A DNA stretch of 46,867 nt from Nonomuraea zeae. GTDB lineage: Bacteria > Actinomycetota > Actinomycetes > Streptosporangiales > Streptosporangiaceae. The stretch is from assembly GCF_005889725.1 (NCBI RefSeq), contig NZ_VCKX01000069.1:1-46867 (forward strand), written 5' to 3'. The position numbers and the translations under genes are program-made. A model generated the notes under the pieces. It made no database searches. It was given only the letters and a program-made list of their open reading frames with translations, and was not told the DNA's origin. Below are positions 1 through 7,966 of this stretch, piece after piece (the first letter of the stretch is position 1; every line of letters starts with the position of its first letter).

Positions 1-2
1 CG

Positions 3-2471
3 CTGCAACTCCTGGCCCGCGGCCGCGTCCTGCCCGGCGTGACGGCCGGCGAGCACGACTCCTGGCGGGCCGGCCCCCTGGACGCCGCCGACGTCGAGCG
101 CATCCGCGAGCTGGCCGACGCCATGCCCGCCACCGCGCGCGCCGTCCCCCTGCCCACCGGCGAGGGAGAGCCGCGGCTGCCCGACGCCGAGCCGCTCCTG
201 CGTGCCTTCCTCGACGCGGTCGCCGACGCCATGCCGCGCTCGCCCGGCGCCGTCAAGGCCACCGGCACCACCGCCTATGCCGCCACGAAACCGGTCAAGG
301 TCCCGCACCTGCGCCATTGGGCCGAGGAGGTGTCGGCGGGGCTCGACTCCGGCGTCCGCCTGTCGCTGCGGATGGAGGCCGACGACCTGGCCGCCGCCGA
401 GTTCCGCGCCGTCGTCCAGATCCACAGCCTGGCCGACCCCTCGCTCGTCGTCGACGCCGCCGACCTGTGGCGCGGGCAGGAGACCGGCTTCAGCCCGCGC
501 GCCAGGATCGAGACCACCCTGGCCGTCCGCCGCGCCGCCCGCGCCTGGCCCCGCCTGGACCGGCTGCTCGACAGCGCCGTGCCCGACGAGCTCACCCTCA
601 CCGACGGCGACGTGGAAGACCTCCTCGCCGGTGCCGCCGAACGCCTGGCCGCGGCCGGCGTCGAGGTCCACTGGCCCCGCGCGCTCGTCCGCGGGCTCAG
701 CGCCCGCGCCGTCATCGGCGAACGCGACCAGGCGCCCTCCGACATGCCCTCCTTCCTCGGCGGCCACCACCTGACCAGCTTCGACTGGCAGCTCGCCCTC
801 GGCGGCGAACGCCTGACCGCCACCGAGATGGACCAGCTCGCCGAGGCCCACCGCCCCGTCGTACGGCTGCGCGACCAGTGGGTCCTCATCGACCCCGACC
901 TGGCCCGCAAGGCCCGCCAGCGCGACCTCAAGCCCCTGACCGGGATCGAGGCGCTCGGCGCCGCGCTGACCGGCACCGTCGAGGTCGACGGCGAGCAGAT
1001 CCACGCCGAGCCCACCGACTGGCTCCGCGACCTGCGCGAGCGCCTGGGCGAGCCGGCCGACGCCGCCCCGCCGTCCGCGCTCGCCGCCACGCTGCGCGAC
1101 TACCAGCTCGCCGGGCTGCGCTGGCTGGCCAGGATGACCTCGCTCGGGCTCGGCGGCTGCCTGGCCGACGACATGGGCCTCGGCAAGACGATCACGCTCA
1201 TCGCCCTGCACCTGCATCGCGCCGAGCTCGCGGCCGGGCCCACCCTCGTGGTCTGCCCGGCCTCCCTGCTGGGCAACTGGGAACGCGAGATCACCAAGTT
1301 CGCGCCCGGCGTGCCCGTCCACCGCTACCACGGCGCGAACCGGACCCTGCCGGCCGGCGACGCCGGATTCGTGCTGACCACGTACGCCACCATGCGGCTC
1401 GACGCCGCCCGCCTGGCCGCCTGCCCGTGGGGGCTGCTGGTCGCCGACGAGGCCCAGCACGTCAAGAACCCCACCTCCGGCACCGCCAAGGCGCTGCGCG
1501 AGATCCCCGCGGCCGCCCGCGTCGCCCTGACCGGCACCCCCGTCGAGAACAACCTGTCGGACCTGTGGGCCATCCTCGACTGGACCACGCCGGGGCTGCT
1601 CGGCCCGCTGAGCAGGTTCAGGGCCCGGTGGGCCAAACCCGTCGAATCCGGAGACAGCGCGACGGCCGACCGGCTGGCCCGGCTGGTGGGGCCGTTCCTG
1701 CTGCGCCGCCGCAAGAGCGACCCCGGCATCGCGCCCGAGCTGCCGCCCAAGACCGAGACCGACCGGCCCGTCGCGCTCACCACCGAGCAGGCCGGCCTGT
1801 ACGAGGCCGTCGTCCGCGAGATCATGACCCAGATCGCGGACGCCCAGGGCATGGCCAGGCGCGGCCTGATCGTCAAGCTCCTCACCGGGCTCAAGCAGAT
1901 CTGCAACCACCCCGCCCAGTACCTGCACGAGAGCGCCCCACGCCTGCCCGGCCGCTCGGGCAAGCTGGAGCTGCTCGACGAGCTCGTCGACACCATCGTG
2001 GCCGAGGACGGCGCGGTGCTGGTCTTCACCCAGTACGTCGCCATGGCCCGCCTGCTGGACCGGCACCTGACCGCCCGGGGCGTGAGCACCCAGTTCCTGC
2101 ACGGCGGCACGCCCGTCGCCCGCCGCGAGGAGATGGTGCGGCGCTTCCAGGACGGCCAGGCCCCGGTGTTCCTGCTCTCGCTCAAGGCCGCCGGCACCGG
2201 CCTGAACCTCACCCGCGCCGACCACGTCATCCACTACGACCGCTGGTGGAACCCCGCCGTCGAGGACCAGGCCACCGACCGCGCCTACCGCATCGGCCAG
2301 ACCAGGCCGGTCCAGGTGCACCGCCTGATCGCCGAAGGCACGATCGAGGACCGCATCGCCGAGATGCTCAACGCCAAGCGCTCGCTCGCCGACGCCGTGC
2401 TCGCCTCCGGCGAGGCCGCGCTCACCGAGCTGACCGACGCCGAACTCGCCGCCCTCGTGGAGCTGAGATGA
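3..2471 (+). CDS. SNF2/HepA-family DEAD/DEAH helicase, 5' partial
   Basis: ATP-dependent SNF2 helicase or translocase. The frame stays open to the left edge, so the N-terminus lies outside; the GTG at 39 is only the first start-like codon inside. Counting from that GTG, motif I DDMGLGKT lies at residues 377-384. Motif II DEAQ and motif III LTGTPVENN follow, and the C-terminal RecA lobe carries GTGLN and the DRWWNPAVEDQ...RIGQ block. The N-terminal half resembles the region before the motor in actinobacterial homologues. The stop codon overlaps the next gene's start (ATGA). Role in nucleic-acid remodelling or repair is a family inference; the substrate is unknown. Confidence 0.93.
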   Translation: MQLLARGRVLPGVTAGEHDSWRAGPLDAADVERIRELADAMPATARAVPLPTGEGEPRLPDAEPLLRAFLDAVADAMPRSPGAVKATGTTAYAATKPVKVPHLRHWAEEVSAGLDSGVRLSLRMEADDLAAAEFRAVVQIHSLADPSLVVDAADLWRGQETGFSPRARIETTLAVRRAARAWPRLDRLLDSAVPDELTLTDGDVEDLLAGAAERLAAAGVEVHWPRALVRGLSARAVIGERDQAPSDMPSFLGGHHLTSFDWQLALGGERLTATEMDQLAEAHRPVVRLRDQWVLIDPDLARKARQRDLKPLTGIEALGAALTGTVEVDGEQIHAEPTDWLRDLRERLGEPADAAPPSALAATLRDYQLAGLRWLARMTSLGLGGCLADDMGLGKTITLIALHLHRAELAAGPTLVVCPASLLGNWEREITKFAPGVPVHRYHGANRTLPAGDAGFVLTTYATMRLDAARLAACPWGLLVADEAQHVKNPTSGTAKALREIPAAARVALTGTPVENNLSDLWAILDWTTPGLLGPLSRFRARWAKPVESGDSATADRLARLVGPFLLRRRKSDPGIAPELPPKTETDRPVALTTEQAGLYEAVVREIMTQIADAQGMARRGLIVKLLTGLKQICNHPAQYLHESAPRLPGRSGKLELLDELVDTIVAEDGAVLVFTQYVAMARLLDRHLTARGVSTQFLHGGTPVARREEMVRRFQDGQAPVFLLSLKAAGTGLNLTRADHVIHYDRWWNPAVEDQATDRAYRIGQTRPVQVHRLIAEGTIEDRIAEMLNAKRSLADAVLASGEAALTELTDAELAALVELR

Positions 2472-3613
2472 ACGCCGCCCGCGGATTCCCCGCCTTCCCC
2501 CCGCAACGCGCCGGTGCCCGCTTCGCCACCTCCTGGTGGGGACGCGCCTGGATCCAGGCCATGGAGGACACCTCCCTGGACCACGTCCTGCTCCGCAAGG
2601 GCCGCGCCTACGCCAAGACCGGACAGGTCGGCCCCATCACCGTCAGCCCGGGCCGCATCGCCGCCGTCACCGAGAGCGAGTACGACACCGTCGTGCGGGT
2701 CGAGCAGCTCACCGACGCCGCCTGGGAACGCTTCCTCGACCAGGTCGCCGCCAAGGCCGGCCACATCGCCGCGCTCCTCGACGGCGACATGCCGCACGAC
2801 CTGGTCGAGGCAGCCGAGGGCGCCTCGGTGCCGCTGCTGCCCGCCGTCGGCGACCTGGAGCCCGAATGCTCCTGCCCCGACTGGGGACACCCGTGCAAGC
2901 ACGCCGCCGCCCTGTGCTACCAGGTCTCCTGGCTGCTGGACGCGGACCCGTTCGTGCTGCTGCTGATGCGCGGACGCGGCGAGCGCGAGCTGGTCGAGGC
3001 CCTTCAGCGGCGCGACGCCCCGGCTCCCGCCCCCGACGTGGCGGGGCCGGTCGGGGTGCGGGCCGCGGAGGCGTTCGCGATGGGCGTGCCACCGCTGCCG
3101 GAGCCGCCGCCGTACGACGTCGTCTTCACCCCGCCCGCCTTGGAGCCGGCCCCCGAGGTGGACGTGGCCGCGCTCGGGATCCTCGCCGCCTCGGCCGCCG
3201 ACCGGGCGCGGGAGCTGCTGCTGCGCGGCCGGCTGCCGGAGCTGACCGAGCACCAGGACCACGTACGCCTGGCCGCCGGCCACGACCTGCCCGGCGAGCG
3301 TGCCCGCGGGCTCGACGCCGCCGTGCGGGCCTGGCGCTTCGGCGGCGCCGACGGGCTGGAGGCGCTCGAGACCCCGTGGACGCCGCCCCGGCAGGACCTG
3401 GCCAGAGCGCAGTCGCTGCTGGCGGCCGGATGGGAGGGCGAGCACCCGCCGGCACCCGAGACCTGGCGCAACCGGTGGACGTTCGGCTCCCTGCAGTTGC
3501 GCTACGGGCGCGACGGCCGCTGGTACCCCTTCACCGAACGCGACGGCCAGTGGTGGCCGGCCGGCCCGCCGGAACGCGACCCGGCCACGCTGACCGGCCA
3601 GGCGGCTCTCTAG
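2468..3613 (+). CDS. SWIM zinc-finger protein
   Basis: 381-residue protein with a SWIM finger (CSCPDW...PCKHAAALCY, a CxC...CxH zinc pattern) near residues 136-153. An N-terminal SWWGRAWIQAMED segment is typical of the bacterial SWIM proteins encoded beside SNF2 helicases. The C-terminal third is Ala/Pro/Leu-rich with no domain I recognise. ATG 2468 overlaps the helicase stop by 4 nt, so the two are translationally coupled and probably act together, the finger binding DNA or protein (inference). Confidence 0.9.
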   Translation: MNAARGFPAFPPQRAGARFATSWWGRAWIQAMEDTSLDHVLLRKGRAYAKTGQVGPITVSPGRIAAVTESEYDTVVRVEQLTDAAWERFLDQVAAKAGHIAALLDGDMPHDLVEAAEGASVPLLPAVGDLEPECSCPDWGHPCKHAAALCYQVSWLLDADPFVLLLMRGRGERELVEALQRRDAPAPAPDVAGPVGVRAAEAFAMGVPPLPEPPPYDVVFTPPALEPAPEVDVAALGILAASAADRARELLLRGRLPELTEHQDHVRLAAGHDLPGERARGLDAAVRAWRFGGADGLEALETPWTPPRQDLARAQSLLAAGWEGEHPPAPETWRNRWTFGSLQLRYGRDGRWYPFTERDGQWWPAGPPERDPATLTGQAAL

Positions 3614-3634
3614 CCCGCACGTCGATTCACCCCG

Positions 3635-4273
3635 TCAGCTCGCGACCGAGATGACGTGGTGGATCGAGGTCCGGTCGCCGATCAGCTCCAGCATGCAGTC
3701 GGCCAGGTCGGCCCGCGTGGTGCTGTGGCCGCCCCGCACGGCCAGGTCCCTGGCCGTGCGGTACCGGTTCGTGCGGCCCGAGTCGGTCAGCCGCGCGGGC
3801 CGCACGATCGTCCAGTCCAGGTCGCCGGCCCTGATCAGCCGCTCGGCCTCGGCCAGGTCGGTGTAGTTGTTGCGGAACAGCCGCTGCACGATCAGGGGCT
3901 TGAGCACGTAGCGGGTGAACGGGCCGTCGCCCGCGTCGGCCTCCAGGCCGCCGGCGCTGACCATCAGCAGGCGGCGGGCGCCCACCCGGCCCATGGCCGC
4001 CATGATGGAGGCGATGCCGGCCGACTGGACGGTGGTCGGGCCGCGCTCGCGTGAGCCGAGCGCGCTCAGCACGGCGTCACGATCCTTGACCGCGGGCGCG
4101 ATCGCGGCGGGATCCATGATGTCGGTCTCGACGACGTCGAGCCGCGCACGCAGCTCGGTGGGCAGCCTGGCCGCGTCGCGCACCACGGCGGTGACCTCGT
4201 GGGCCAGGTCGAGCCCCTGGCGCAGGAGCTGGAGACCGGTGCCACCGGTCGCTCCGAAGACGGCGATCCTCAT
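3635..4273 (-). CDS. NAD(P)-binding atypical SDR oxidoreductase
   Basis: 212 residues. Rossmann start MRIAVFGATGGTG has the GxxGxxG dinucleotide motif, followed by VVRDAARLP as in NmrA/BVR-B-like atypical SDRs. It probably acts as an NAD(P)H-dependent reductase or sensor; the substrate is unknown. ATG 4273 is preceded by AGGAG about 10 nt upstream. A TetR-type palindrome sits between this start and the upstream tetR gene, suggesting control by a TetR repressor. Confidence 0.85.
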   Translation of the reverse strand: MRIAVFGATGGTGLQLLRQGLDLAHEVTAVVRDAARLPTELRARLDVVETDIMDPAAIAPAVKDRDAVLSALGSRERGPTTVQSAGIASIMAAMGRVGARRLLMVSAGGLEADAGDGPFTRYVLKPLIVQRLFRNNYTDLAEAERLIRAGDLDWTIVRPARLTDSGRTNRYRTARDLAVRGGHSTTRADLADCMLELIGDRTSIHHVISVAS

Positions 4274-4297
4274 CGGTCCCGCTCCTTCCCTGAAGGA

Positions 4298-4315
4298 TGA
4301 GTGAACACTTACTCA
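4298..4315. promoter_or_regulatory. Candidate TetR operator upstream of the SDR gene
   Basis: TGAGTGAACACTTACTCA: inverted arms TGAGT/ACTCA, and GTGA.../...TCAC reads through most of the site. It lies 25 nt upstream of the SDR start and just after the tetR stop. Its sequence differs from the palindrome in front of tetR itself. Confidence 0.55.
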
Positions 4316-4355
4316 CCCTACCTCGCCCGCCCGCCGCCCGGCGGAGCGGGACGGG

Positions 4356-4928
4356 TCAGCCGGAGAAGCGGCTGACCAGGAGCGCCAGCCGCCGCTCGTG
4401 CTGCTCGGGGCGGAGCCGGCCGCTGCGCATGAGCGCGAGCAGGCCGTACAGCCCGCTCCAGAACGTCTCGGTCAGCGCCTCCAGCTCATCGTCACCGGCG
4501 AAGGGACGCACGCTCTCGCGCAGCTCGGCGAACGCCTCGTGTAGCGCCGCCGGCGCCTCCGGGCTGGCGAACGGCAGGTCGACGGCCTGGGTGAACATCA
4601 CGTCGTGCAGCGCGGGCAGCCGCTCGGCGAACGCGGCGTAGGCCGCGGCGACGTCCGCGACGGCCTCCCTGGGCCCGGCCGCCGACGTGCGGGCCTCGCG
4701 CAACTCGACGGCGAGCTCGGCGCAACCCTCGACGGCGGCCGCCGCCATGATGGCGCCCTTGCCCGAGAAGTGGCTGTAGAGCACGGGCTGGCTGTACTCG
4801 ATCTCCGCGGCGAGCCGCCGGGTGGTCACCGCGTCCCACCCCTCGCTCTCCGCCAGCTCCCGGGCGGCCTTGATGATCAACCGCTCTCGCTCCGCCCGCT
4901 CGCGCTCCCGGCGCGCCTGAATCGACAT
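4356..4928 (-). CDS. TetR/AcrR family repressor
   Basis: 190 residues from ATG 4928 (MSIQARRERERAERERLIIKA). The N-terminal TetR helix-turn-helix lies at about residues 15-60 (AVTTRRLAAEIEYSQPVLYSHFSGKGAI). The C-terminal half is the ligand-binding helical domain. A longer in-frame start exists upstream, but ATG 4928 places a perfect palindrome 10 nt upstream, as expected for autoregulation. It probably also controls the SDR gene downstream on the same strand. Confidence 0.9.
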   Translation of the reverse strand: MSIQARRERERAERERLIIKAARELAESEGWDAVTTRRLAAEIEYSQPVLYSHFSGKGAIMAAAAVEGCAELAVELREARTSAAGPREAVADVAAAYAAFAERLPALHDVMFTQAVDLPFASPEAPAALHEAFAELRESVRPFAGDDELEALTETFWSGLYGLLALMRSGRLRPEQHERRLALLVSRFSG

Positions 4929-4938
4929 GACTCGGATC

Positions 4939-4951
4939 CTAGCATCGCTAG
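4939..4951. promoter_or_regulatory. Candidate TetR autoregulatory operator
   Basis: CTAGCATCGCTAG is a perfect 5-bp inverted repeat with a 3-nt spacer, ending 10 bp before the tetR start. This is the form commonly bound by TetR proteins in front of their own genes. Confidence 0.6.
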
Positions 4952-5171
4952 AAGTCCTGTCGAAGCTATGCCGCGGTCGATCGCATTCCCGGCACTGCCA
5001 GATCAAGGATGTGCCCCCGCTCGGCGACACCCGCATCGTCCTGCGCGACGGCGACACCAAGGCGGTCGGCTTCGGGCATCCGAGCGCGCGTCGGCGGCAC
5101 GCGCGTCACCGCCCGTGCCGCCCGCCACGAACAACCGTCCGCGCCCCGACGGAGGCGGGGACGGCCCTGGG
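4952..5171. other. Intergenic stretch without a recognised gene
   Basis: 220 nt between the tetR upstream region and the 3' end of the VOC gene. Both strands were read and no frame looked like a protein. Confidence 0.5.
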
Positions 5172-5570
5172 TCACGGCAGGTTGAGCTGCCAGGACACCC
5201 CGAACCGGTCGTTGACCCAGCCGAACTTGGTGCTGAAACCGTAGGAGTCGAGCGGCATCAGCGGCTGCCCGCCGTCCAGCAGGGCCGTGTAGAGGCGCTC
5301 CAGCTCCTCCTCGGAGTCGCACCCGACCCACAGCGACATCGACGGCGTGAAGGTGAACCCGTGCTGGACGGAGCTGTCCGAGCACATGTACTCCTGGCCC
5401 GCCAGCGCGAACGTCGCGTGCTTGAGCGTGCCCTCCTTGCCGGGCTCCCCGGGACCGTACCGGTTGACGTCGATGACCTTGGCGTCGTCGAACAGCGAGA
5501 GGTAGAACGTCATCGCCTCCTCCGCGTCGCCCTTCTGGAACATCAGGAACGTGGTGATCTTCTGGGTCAT
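5172..5570 (-). CDS. VOC-fold protein, PhnB/3-demethylubiquinone methyltransferase-like
   Basis: 132 residues starting MTQKITTFLMFQKGDAEEAM, one glyoxalase/VOC module pair of the PhnB type. It ends with DRFGVSWQLNLP, the hallmark YGD...WGVSWQ-like strand. ATG 5570 was chosen because the upstream part of the open frame is Pro/Arg-rich shadow sequence and AGGA precedes this ATG. Substrate unknown. It is the third gene of an ArsR-SRPBCC-VOC operon, with a 7-nt gap from the SRPBCC stop. Confidence 0.87.
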   Translation of the reverse strand: MTQKITTFLMFQKGDAEEAMTFYLSLFDDAKVIDVNRYGPGEPGKEGTLKHATFALAGQEYMCSDSSVQHGFTFTPSMSLWVGCDSEEELERLYTALLDGGQPLMPLDSYGFSTKFGWVNDRFGVSWQLNLP

Positions 5571-5577
5571 GGGGGTC

Positions 5578-6183
5578 CTATTCGGGAGCGTAGAAAGCGG
5601 TGGTGGCGGCCACGGCGGCGGAGACCTCGTCGGGCGCGGCGCCCGCCGTCCGGTGCGCCTCACCCCATGCCCGGCTGCTGGCCGTGATGTAGCGCCGGCC
5701 CTCGTCGGTCTGGTGGAAGGTGCTCTCTTCGACCCGCTCGCCGCCCGACAGATGCAGGCTCAGGCCCAGCAGCGCGAGGTCCCAGCCCACGCCGACCGCG
5801 CCCGGACCGAACTGCGACCACATCTCCTCCGGCACCTCGGCGGTGTGGCGCAGCTCGAACAGGGTGCCGCCGTCCTCGGCGGAGAGGGTGACCTCGACCT
5901 CGGAGAAGCCGGGGTCGGGGCCGAACAGCCAGGTGACCTTGAGCAGGCTCGGCGGCTCGCACCGCAGGATCTCGCCGCCGGCGTTGCCTTCGAGCTGGTA
6001 TGTGCCGCCCACCCGGAGATCCCCGGTGACCGGCAGGAACCAGCGGCCGAGGCGCTCGGCGCTCGTGCAGGCGTCCCACACGTCCGCGACCTCGGCGTCA
6101 TAGTGGCGCCGTAGCACCAGGACCTTTCGCTTGCCGTCGAGCAGCTCGCGGTGCGCCCGCGTGAGCTCATTGACGATGTCCAT
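5578..6183 (-). CDS. SRPBCC (AHSA1-like) domain protein
   Basis: 201 residues. VLRRHYDAEVADVWDACTSAERLGRWFLPV is the typical start of AHSA1/START-like ligand-cavity proteins, followed by VGGTYQLEGNAGGEILRCEPP. These proteins bind hydrophobic ligands, but the ligand is unknown. Its ATG shares one base with the ArsR stop (TGATG), so translation is coupled. ArsR-AHSA1 pairs are a recurring actinobacterial arrangement, often with PhnB-type VOC proteins as here. Confidence 0.9.
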   Translation of the reverse strand: MDIVNELTRAHRELLDGKRKVLVLRRHYDAEVADVWDACTSAERLGRWFLPVTGDLRVGGTYQLEGNAGGEILRCEPPSLLKVTWLFGPDPGFSEVEVTLSAEDGGTLFELRHTAEVPEEMWSQFGPGAVGVGWDLALLGLSLHLSGGERVEESTFHQTDEGRRYITASSRAWGEAHRTAGAAPDEVSAAVAATTAFYAPE

Positions 6184-6548
6184 CAGTTGTCCTTAGCCTC
6201 GTCTGCCGTTGCCTCGTCTGCTATGCGGCGTTCGCGCTTGCCGCGGGCCAGCTCCGTCGCCAGCGCGTCCAGGCGCTGGCCCCAGAAGCCGCGAAAGCGC
6301 TCCAGCCAGAGATCGACCTCCTGCAGCGGAGCGGGATCGACGGCGTACAGCCGCCGGGTGCCCTGGGCCCGCACACTGGCGAACCCGCTGTCCCGCAGAA
6401 CCCGCAAATGCTGCGAAACGGCCGGCTGGGAGATCCCGAACTCGCGCTGGATGACGGCCGTGAGCTCGCCCGAGCTCTGCTCCCCGCCGGCCAGCAGCTC
6501 CAGGATCCGGCGCCGGACCGGGTCACCGAGGACGTCGAATGCGTGCAC
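6183..6548 (-). CDS. ArsR-family winged-helix repressor
   Basis: 121 residues from GTG 6548. MHAFDVLGDPVRRRILELLAGGEQ and QPAVSQHLRVLRDSGFASVRAQGTRRLYAVDP form the ArsR winged helix (residues 1-75). There are no obvious metal-binding cysteines, as in the ArsR regulators that pair with AHSA1 proteins. The C-terminal LWLERFRGFWGQRLDAL segment matches this subgroup. It heads the SRPBCC-VOC operon and a palindrome lies 22 nt upstream. Confidence 0.9.
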   Translation of the reverse strand: MHAFDVLGDPVRRRILELLAGGEQSSGELTAVIQREFGISQPAVSQHLRVLRDSGFASVRAQGTRRLYAVDPAPLQEVDLWLERFRGFWGQRLDALATELARGKRERRIADEATADEAKDN

Positions 6549-6570
6549 GGCCCGAGTATTTCAGGCAGTG

Positions 6571-6580
6571 CTTATATAAG
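6571..6580. promoter_or_regulatory. Candidate ArsR operator / -10 region
   Basis: CTTATATAAG is a perfect 10-bp palindrome in AT-rich sequence between bioN and the arsR start. It could serve as the ArsR operator overlapping a TATAAG-like -10 element for the minus-strand operon. Confidence 0.5.
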
Positions 6581-6600
6581 TCAAACCCGGTATTGGTGGG

Positions 6601-7206
6601 TCAGTCGTCCAGGCCGCGGGCGCTCAGCGCCTCGCCCAGGGCGTCGGCGTGCCGCAGCGAGCTCACCACCAGCGGCACGGCGAAGGCCCGCAGGCTGCGT
6701 TCGACGCCCCTGGCCCGCTGCGCCTCCCTGACCCGGGTGGCCAGCCCGGCCACGACCGGCACGCTGCGGATCGTCAGCGACAGCAGCAACGACAGCCGGA
6801 ACGGGTCCAGGCCCGCGAACCTGGCCGGCGCCAGGCACCGCTCCAGCGCCGACATCATCGCCGACGTCCGCGTGGTCAGCGTGACCAGCCCGGCCAGCGC
6901 CACCGCCAGCACTATGCGCAGCACCGTGGTCGCCGCACTCTCCAGGTCGGCGAACACCCACTGCATCCCGAACAGCGCCACCGCGAACCAGCGCACCGGC
7001 CTGACCTGCGCCCAGGCCGCCGCCGCGCCCACCCGGGCCAGCGCGTACAGGGCCGCCACGACGACGCCCGCCCCGGCCAGCGGCAGCGGCGAGCGCAGCA
7101 GCACCAGCCCCGTGCACGCCACCGCCAGCCCGGCCAGCTTGGCCCCGGCCGGCAGCCGGTGCAGCGGCGAGGCGCCGGGGACGTAGGAGCCGGTGAGGTC
7201 GTTCAC
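6601..7206 (-). CDS. bioN: ECF transporter T component (BioN-like)
   Basis: 201-residue membrane protein, the energy-coupling transmembrane subunit of a group I ECF transporter. It has several hydrophobic helices and the two EcfT Ala-Arg-Gly signatures, at residues 165-167 (QRARGVE) and 196-198 (SARGLDD), which contact the ATPase. GTG 7206 was chosen because it overlaps the bioM stop by 4 nt (GTGA). The open frame further upstream is Arg/Pro/Gly-rich shadow of bioM. It is last in the bioY-ligase-thiolase-bioM-bioN operon, so biotin is the likely substrate. Confidence 0.88.
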   Translation of the reverse strand: MNDLTGSYVPGASPLHRLPAGAKLAGLAVACTGLVLLRSPLPLAGAGVVVAALYALARVGAAAAWAQVRPVRWFAVALFGMQWVFADLESAATTVLRIVLAVALAGLVTLTTRTSAMMSALERCLAPARFAGLDPFRLSLLLSLTIRSVPVVAGLATRVREAQRARGVERSLRAFAVPLVVSSLRHADALGEALSARGLDD

Positions 7207-7877
7207 GACATGAGCTTCCGGTAGTGGCCGATGGCCTCGCCAGGGGGGCCGTCGGCGACGACCCGGCCCTCGTCGAGCACCAGCACCCGGTCGAAGTCCG
7301 CCAGCAGCGGCAGGTCGTGCGTGACCACCAGCACCTGCTGCGGCATGTCGCGCAGCAGGCCGGCGACCTGGCGGGAGTGACGCAGGTCCAGCAGCGTGGT
7401 CGGCTCGTCCATCACCAGGATGTCCGGCTCCAGCACCATCACCGAGCACAGGGCCAGCAGCTGCTTCTGGCCTCCCGACAGGTGGTGGGCGGGGTGGTCG
7501 GCGTGCCCGTCCAGGCCGTACCTGGCCAGGACGTCACCGACGCGGCGGGCCACCTCCTCGCGGGGCAGGCCCTTGCGGCGCAGCGAGAACGCGACGTCCT
7601 CGGCCACCGTCGGCATCACGATCTGCGCGTCCGGGTCGGTGAACAGGAACCCGACACCGCGCCTGATCTTCGCCGCGTTGCGGCGGGTGTCCAGGCCCAG
7701 CACCGTCACGGTGCCCGCCGTCGGCAGCGCCAGGCCGTTGATCAGGCGGGCCAGCGTGCTCTTGCCCGACCCGTTCGCGCCGACCACGCCGACGCGCCGC
7801 TCGGGCAGGCGGGCGCTGACACCGCGCAGCACGTCACGCGAGCCGAGGCGTACGTGCACGTCGGCGAACTCGATCAA
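7203..7877 (-). CDS. bioM: ECF transporter ATPase (BioM-like)
   Basis: 224-residue ABC ATPase. Walker A GANGSGKST lies at residues 33-41, Q-loop TDPDAQIV near 81, signature LSGGQKQ near 134, Walker B ILVMDEP near 153 and the switch His in VVTHD. It powers uptake with BioN and BioY. The start is TTG 7877 with GGAAGAG about 14 nt upstream. It follows the thiolase stop after 89 nt, the only sizeable gap in the operon. Confidence 0.9.
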   Translation of the reverse strand: MIEFADVHVRLGSRDVLRGVSARLPERRVGVVGANGSGKSTLARLINGLALPTAGTVTVLGLDTRRNAAKIRRGVGFLFTDPDAQIVMPTVAEDVAFSLRRKGLPREEVARRVGDVLARYGLDGHADHPAHHLSGGQKQLLALCSVMVLEPDILVMDEPTTLLDLRHSRQVAGLLRDMPQQVLVVTHDLPLLADFDRVLVLDEGRVVADGPPGEAIGHYRKLMS

Positions 7878-7966
7878 CTCAGACCACCATCTCTTCCGGA
7901 AATTCCACCCGCACCGGAATCCCCGGCCACGTCAGCGAGCCTGCCCGCACCGCGGGGCCCGCCCAC

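Noticed and set aside
275..2230. Long open frames on the opposite strand and other frames under the helicase gene
   Set aside because: Arg/Pro/Ser-rich translations without motifs; they mirror the third-position GC bias of the real gene.
7878..7966. Short minus-strand frame ending MVV between thiolase and bioM
   Set aside because: About 30 codons, no clear start codon with ribosome site, no recognisable protein; left as spacer.
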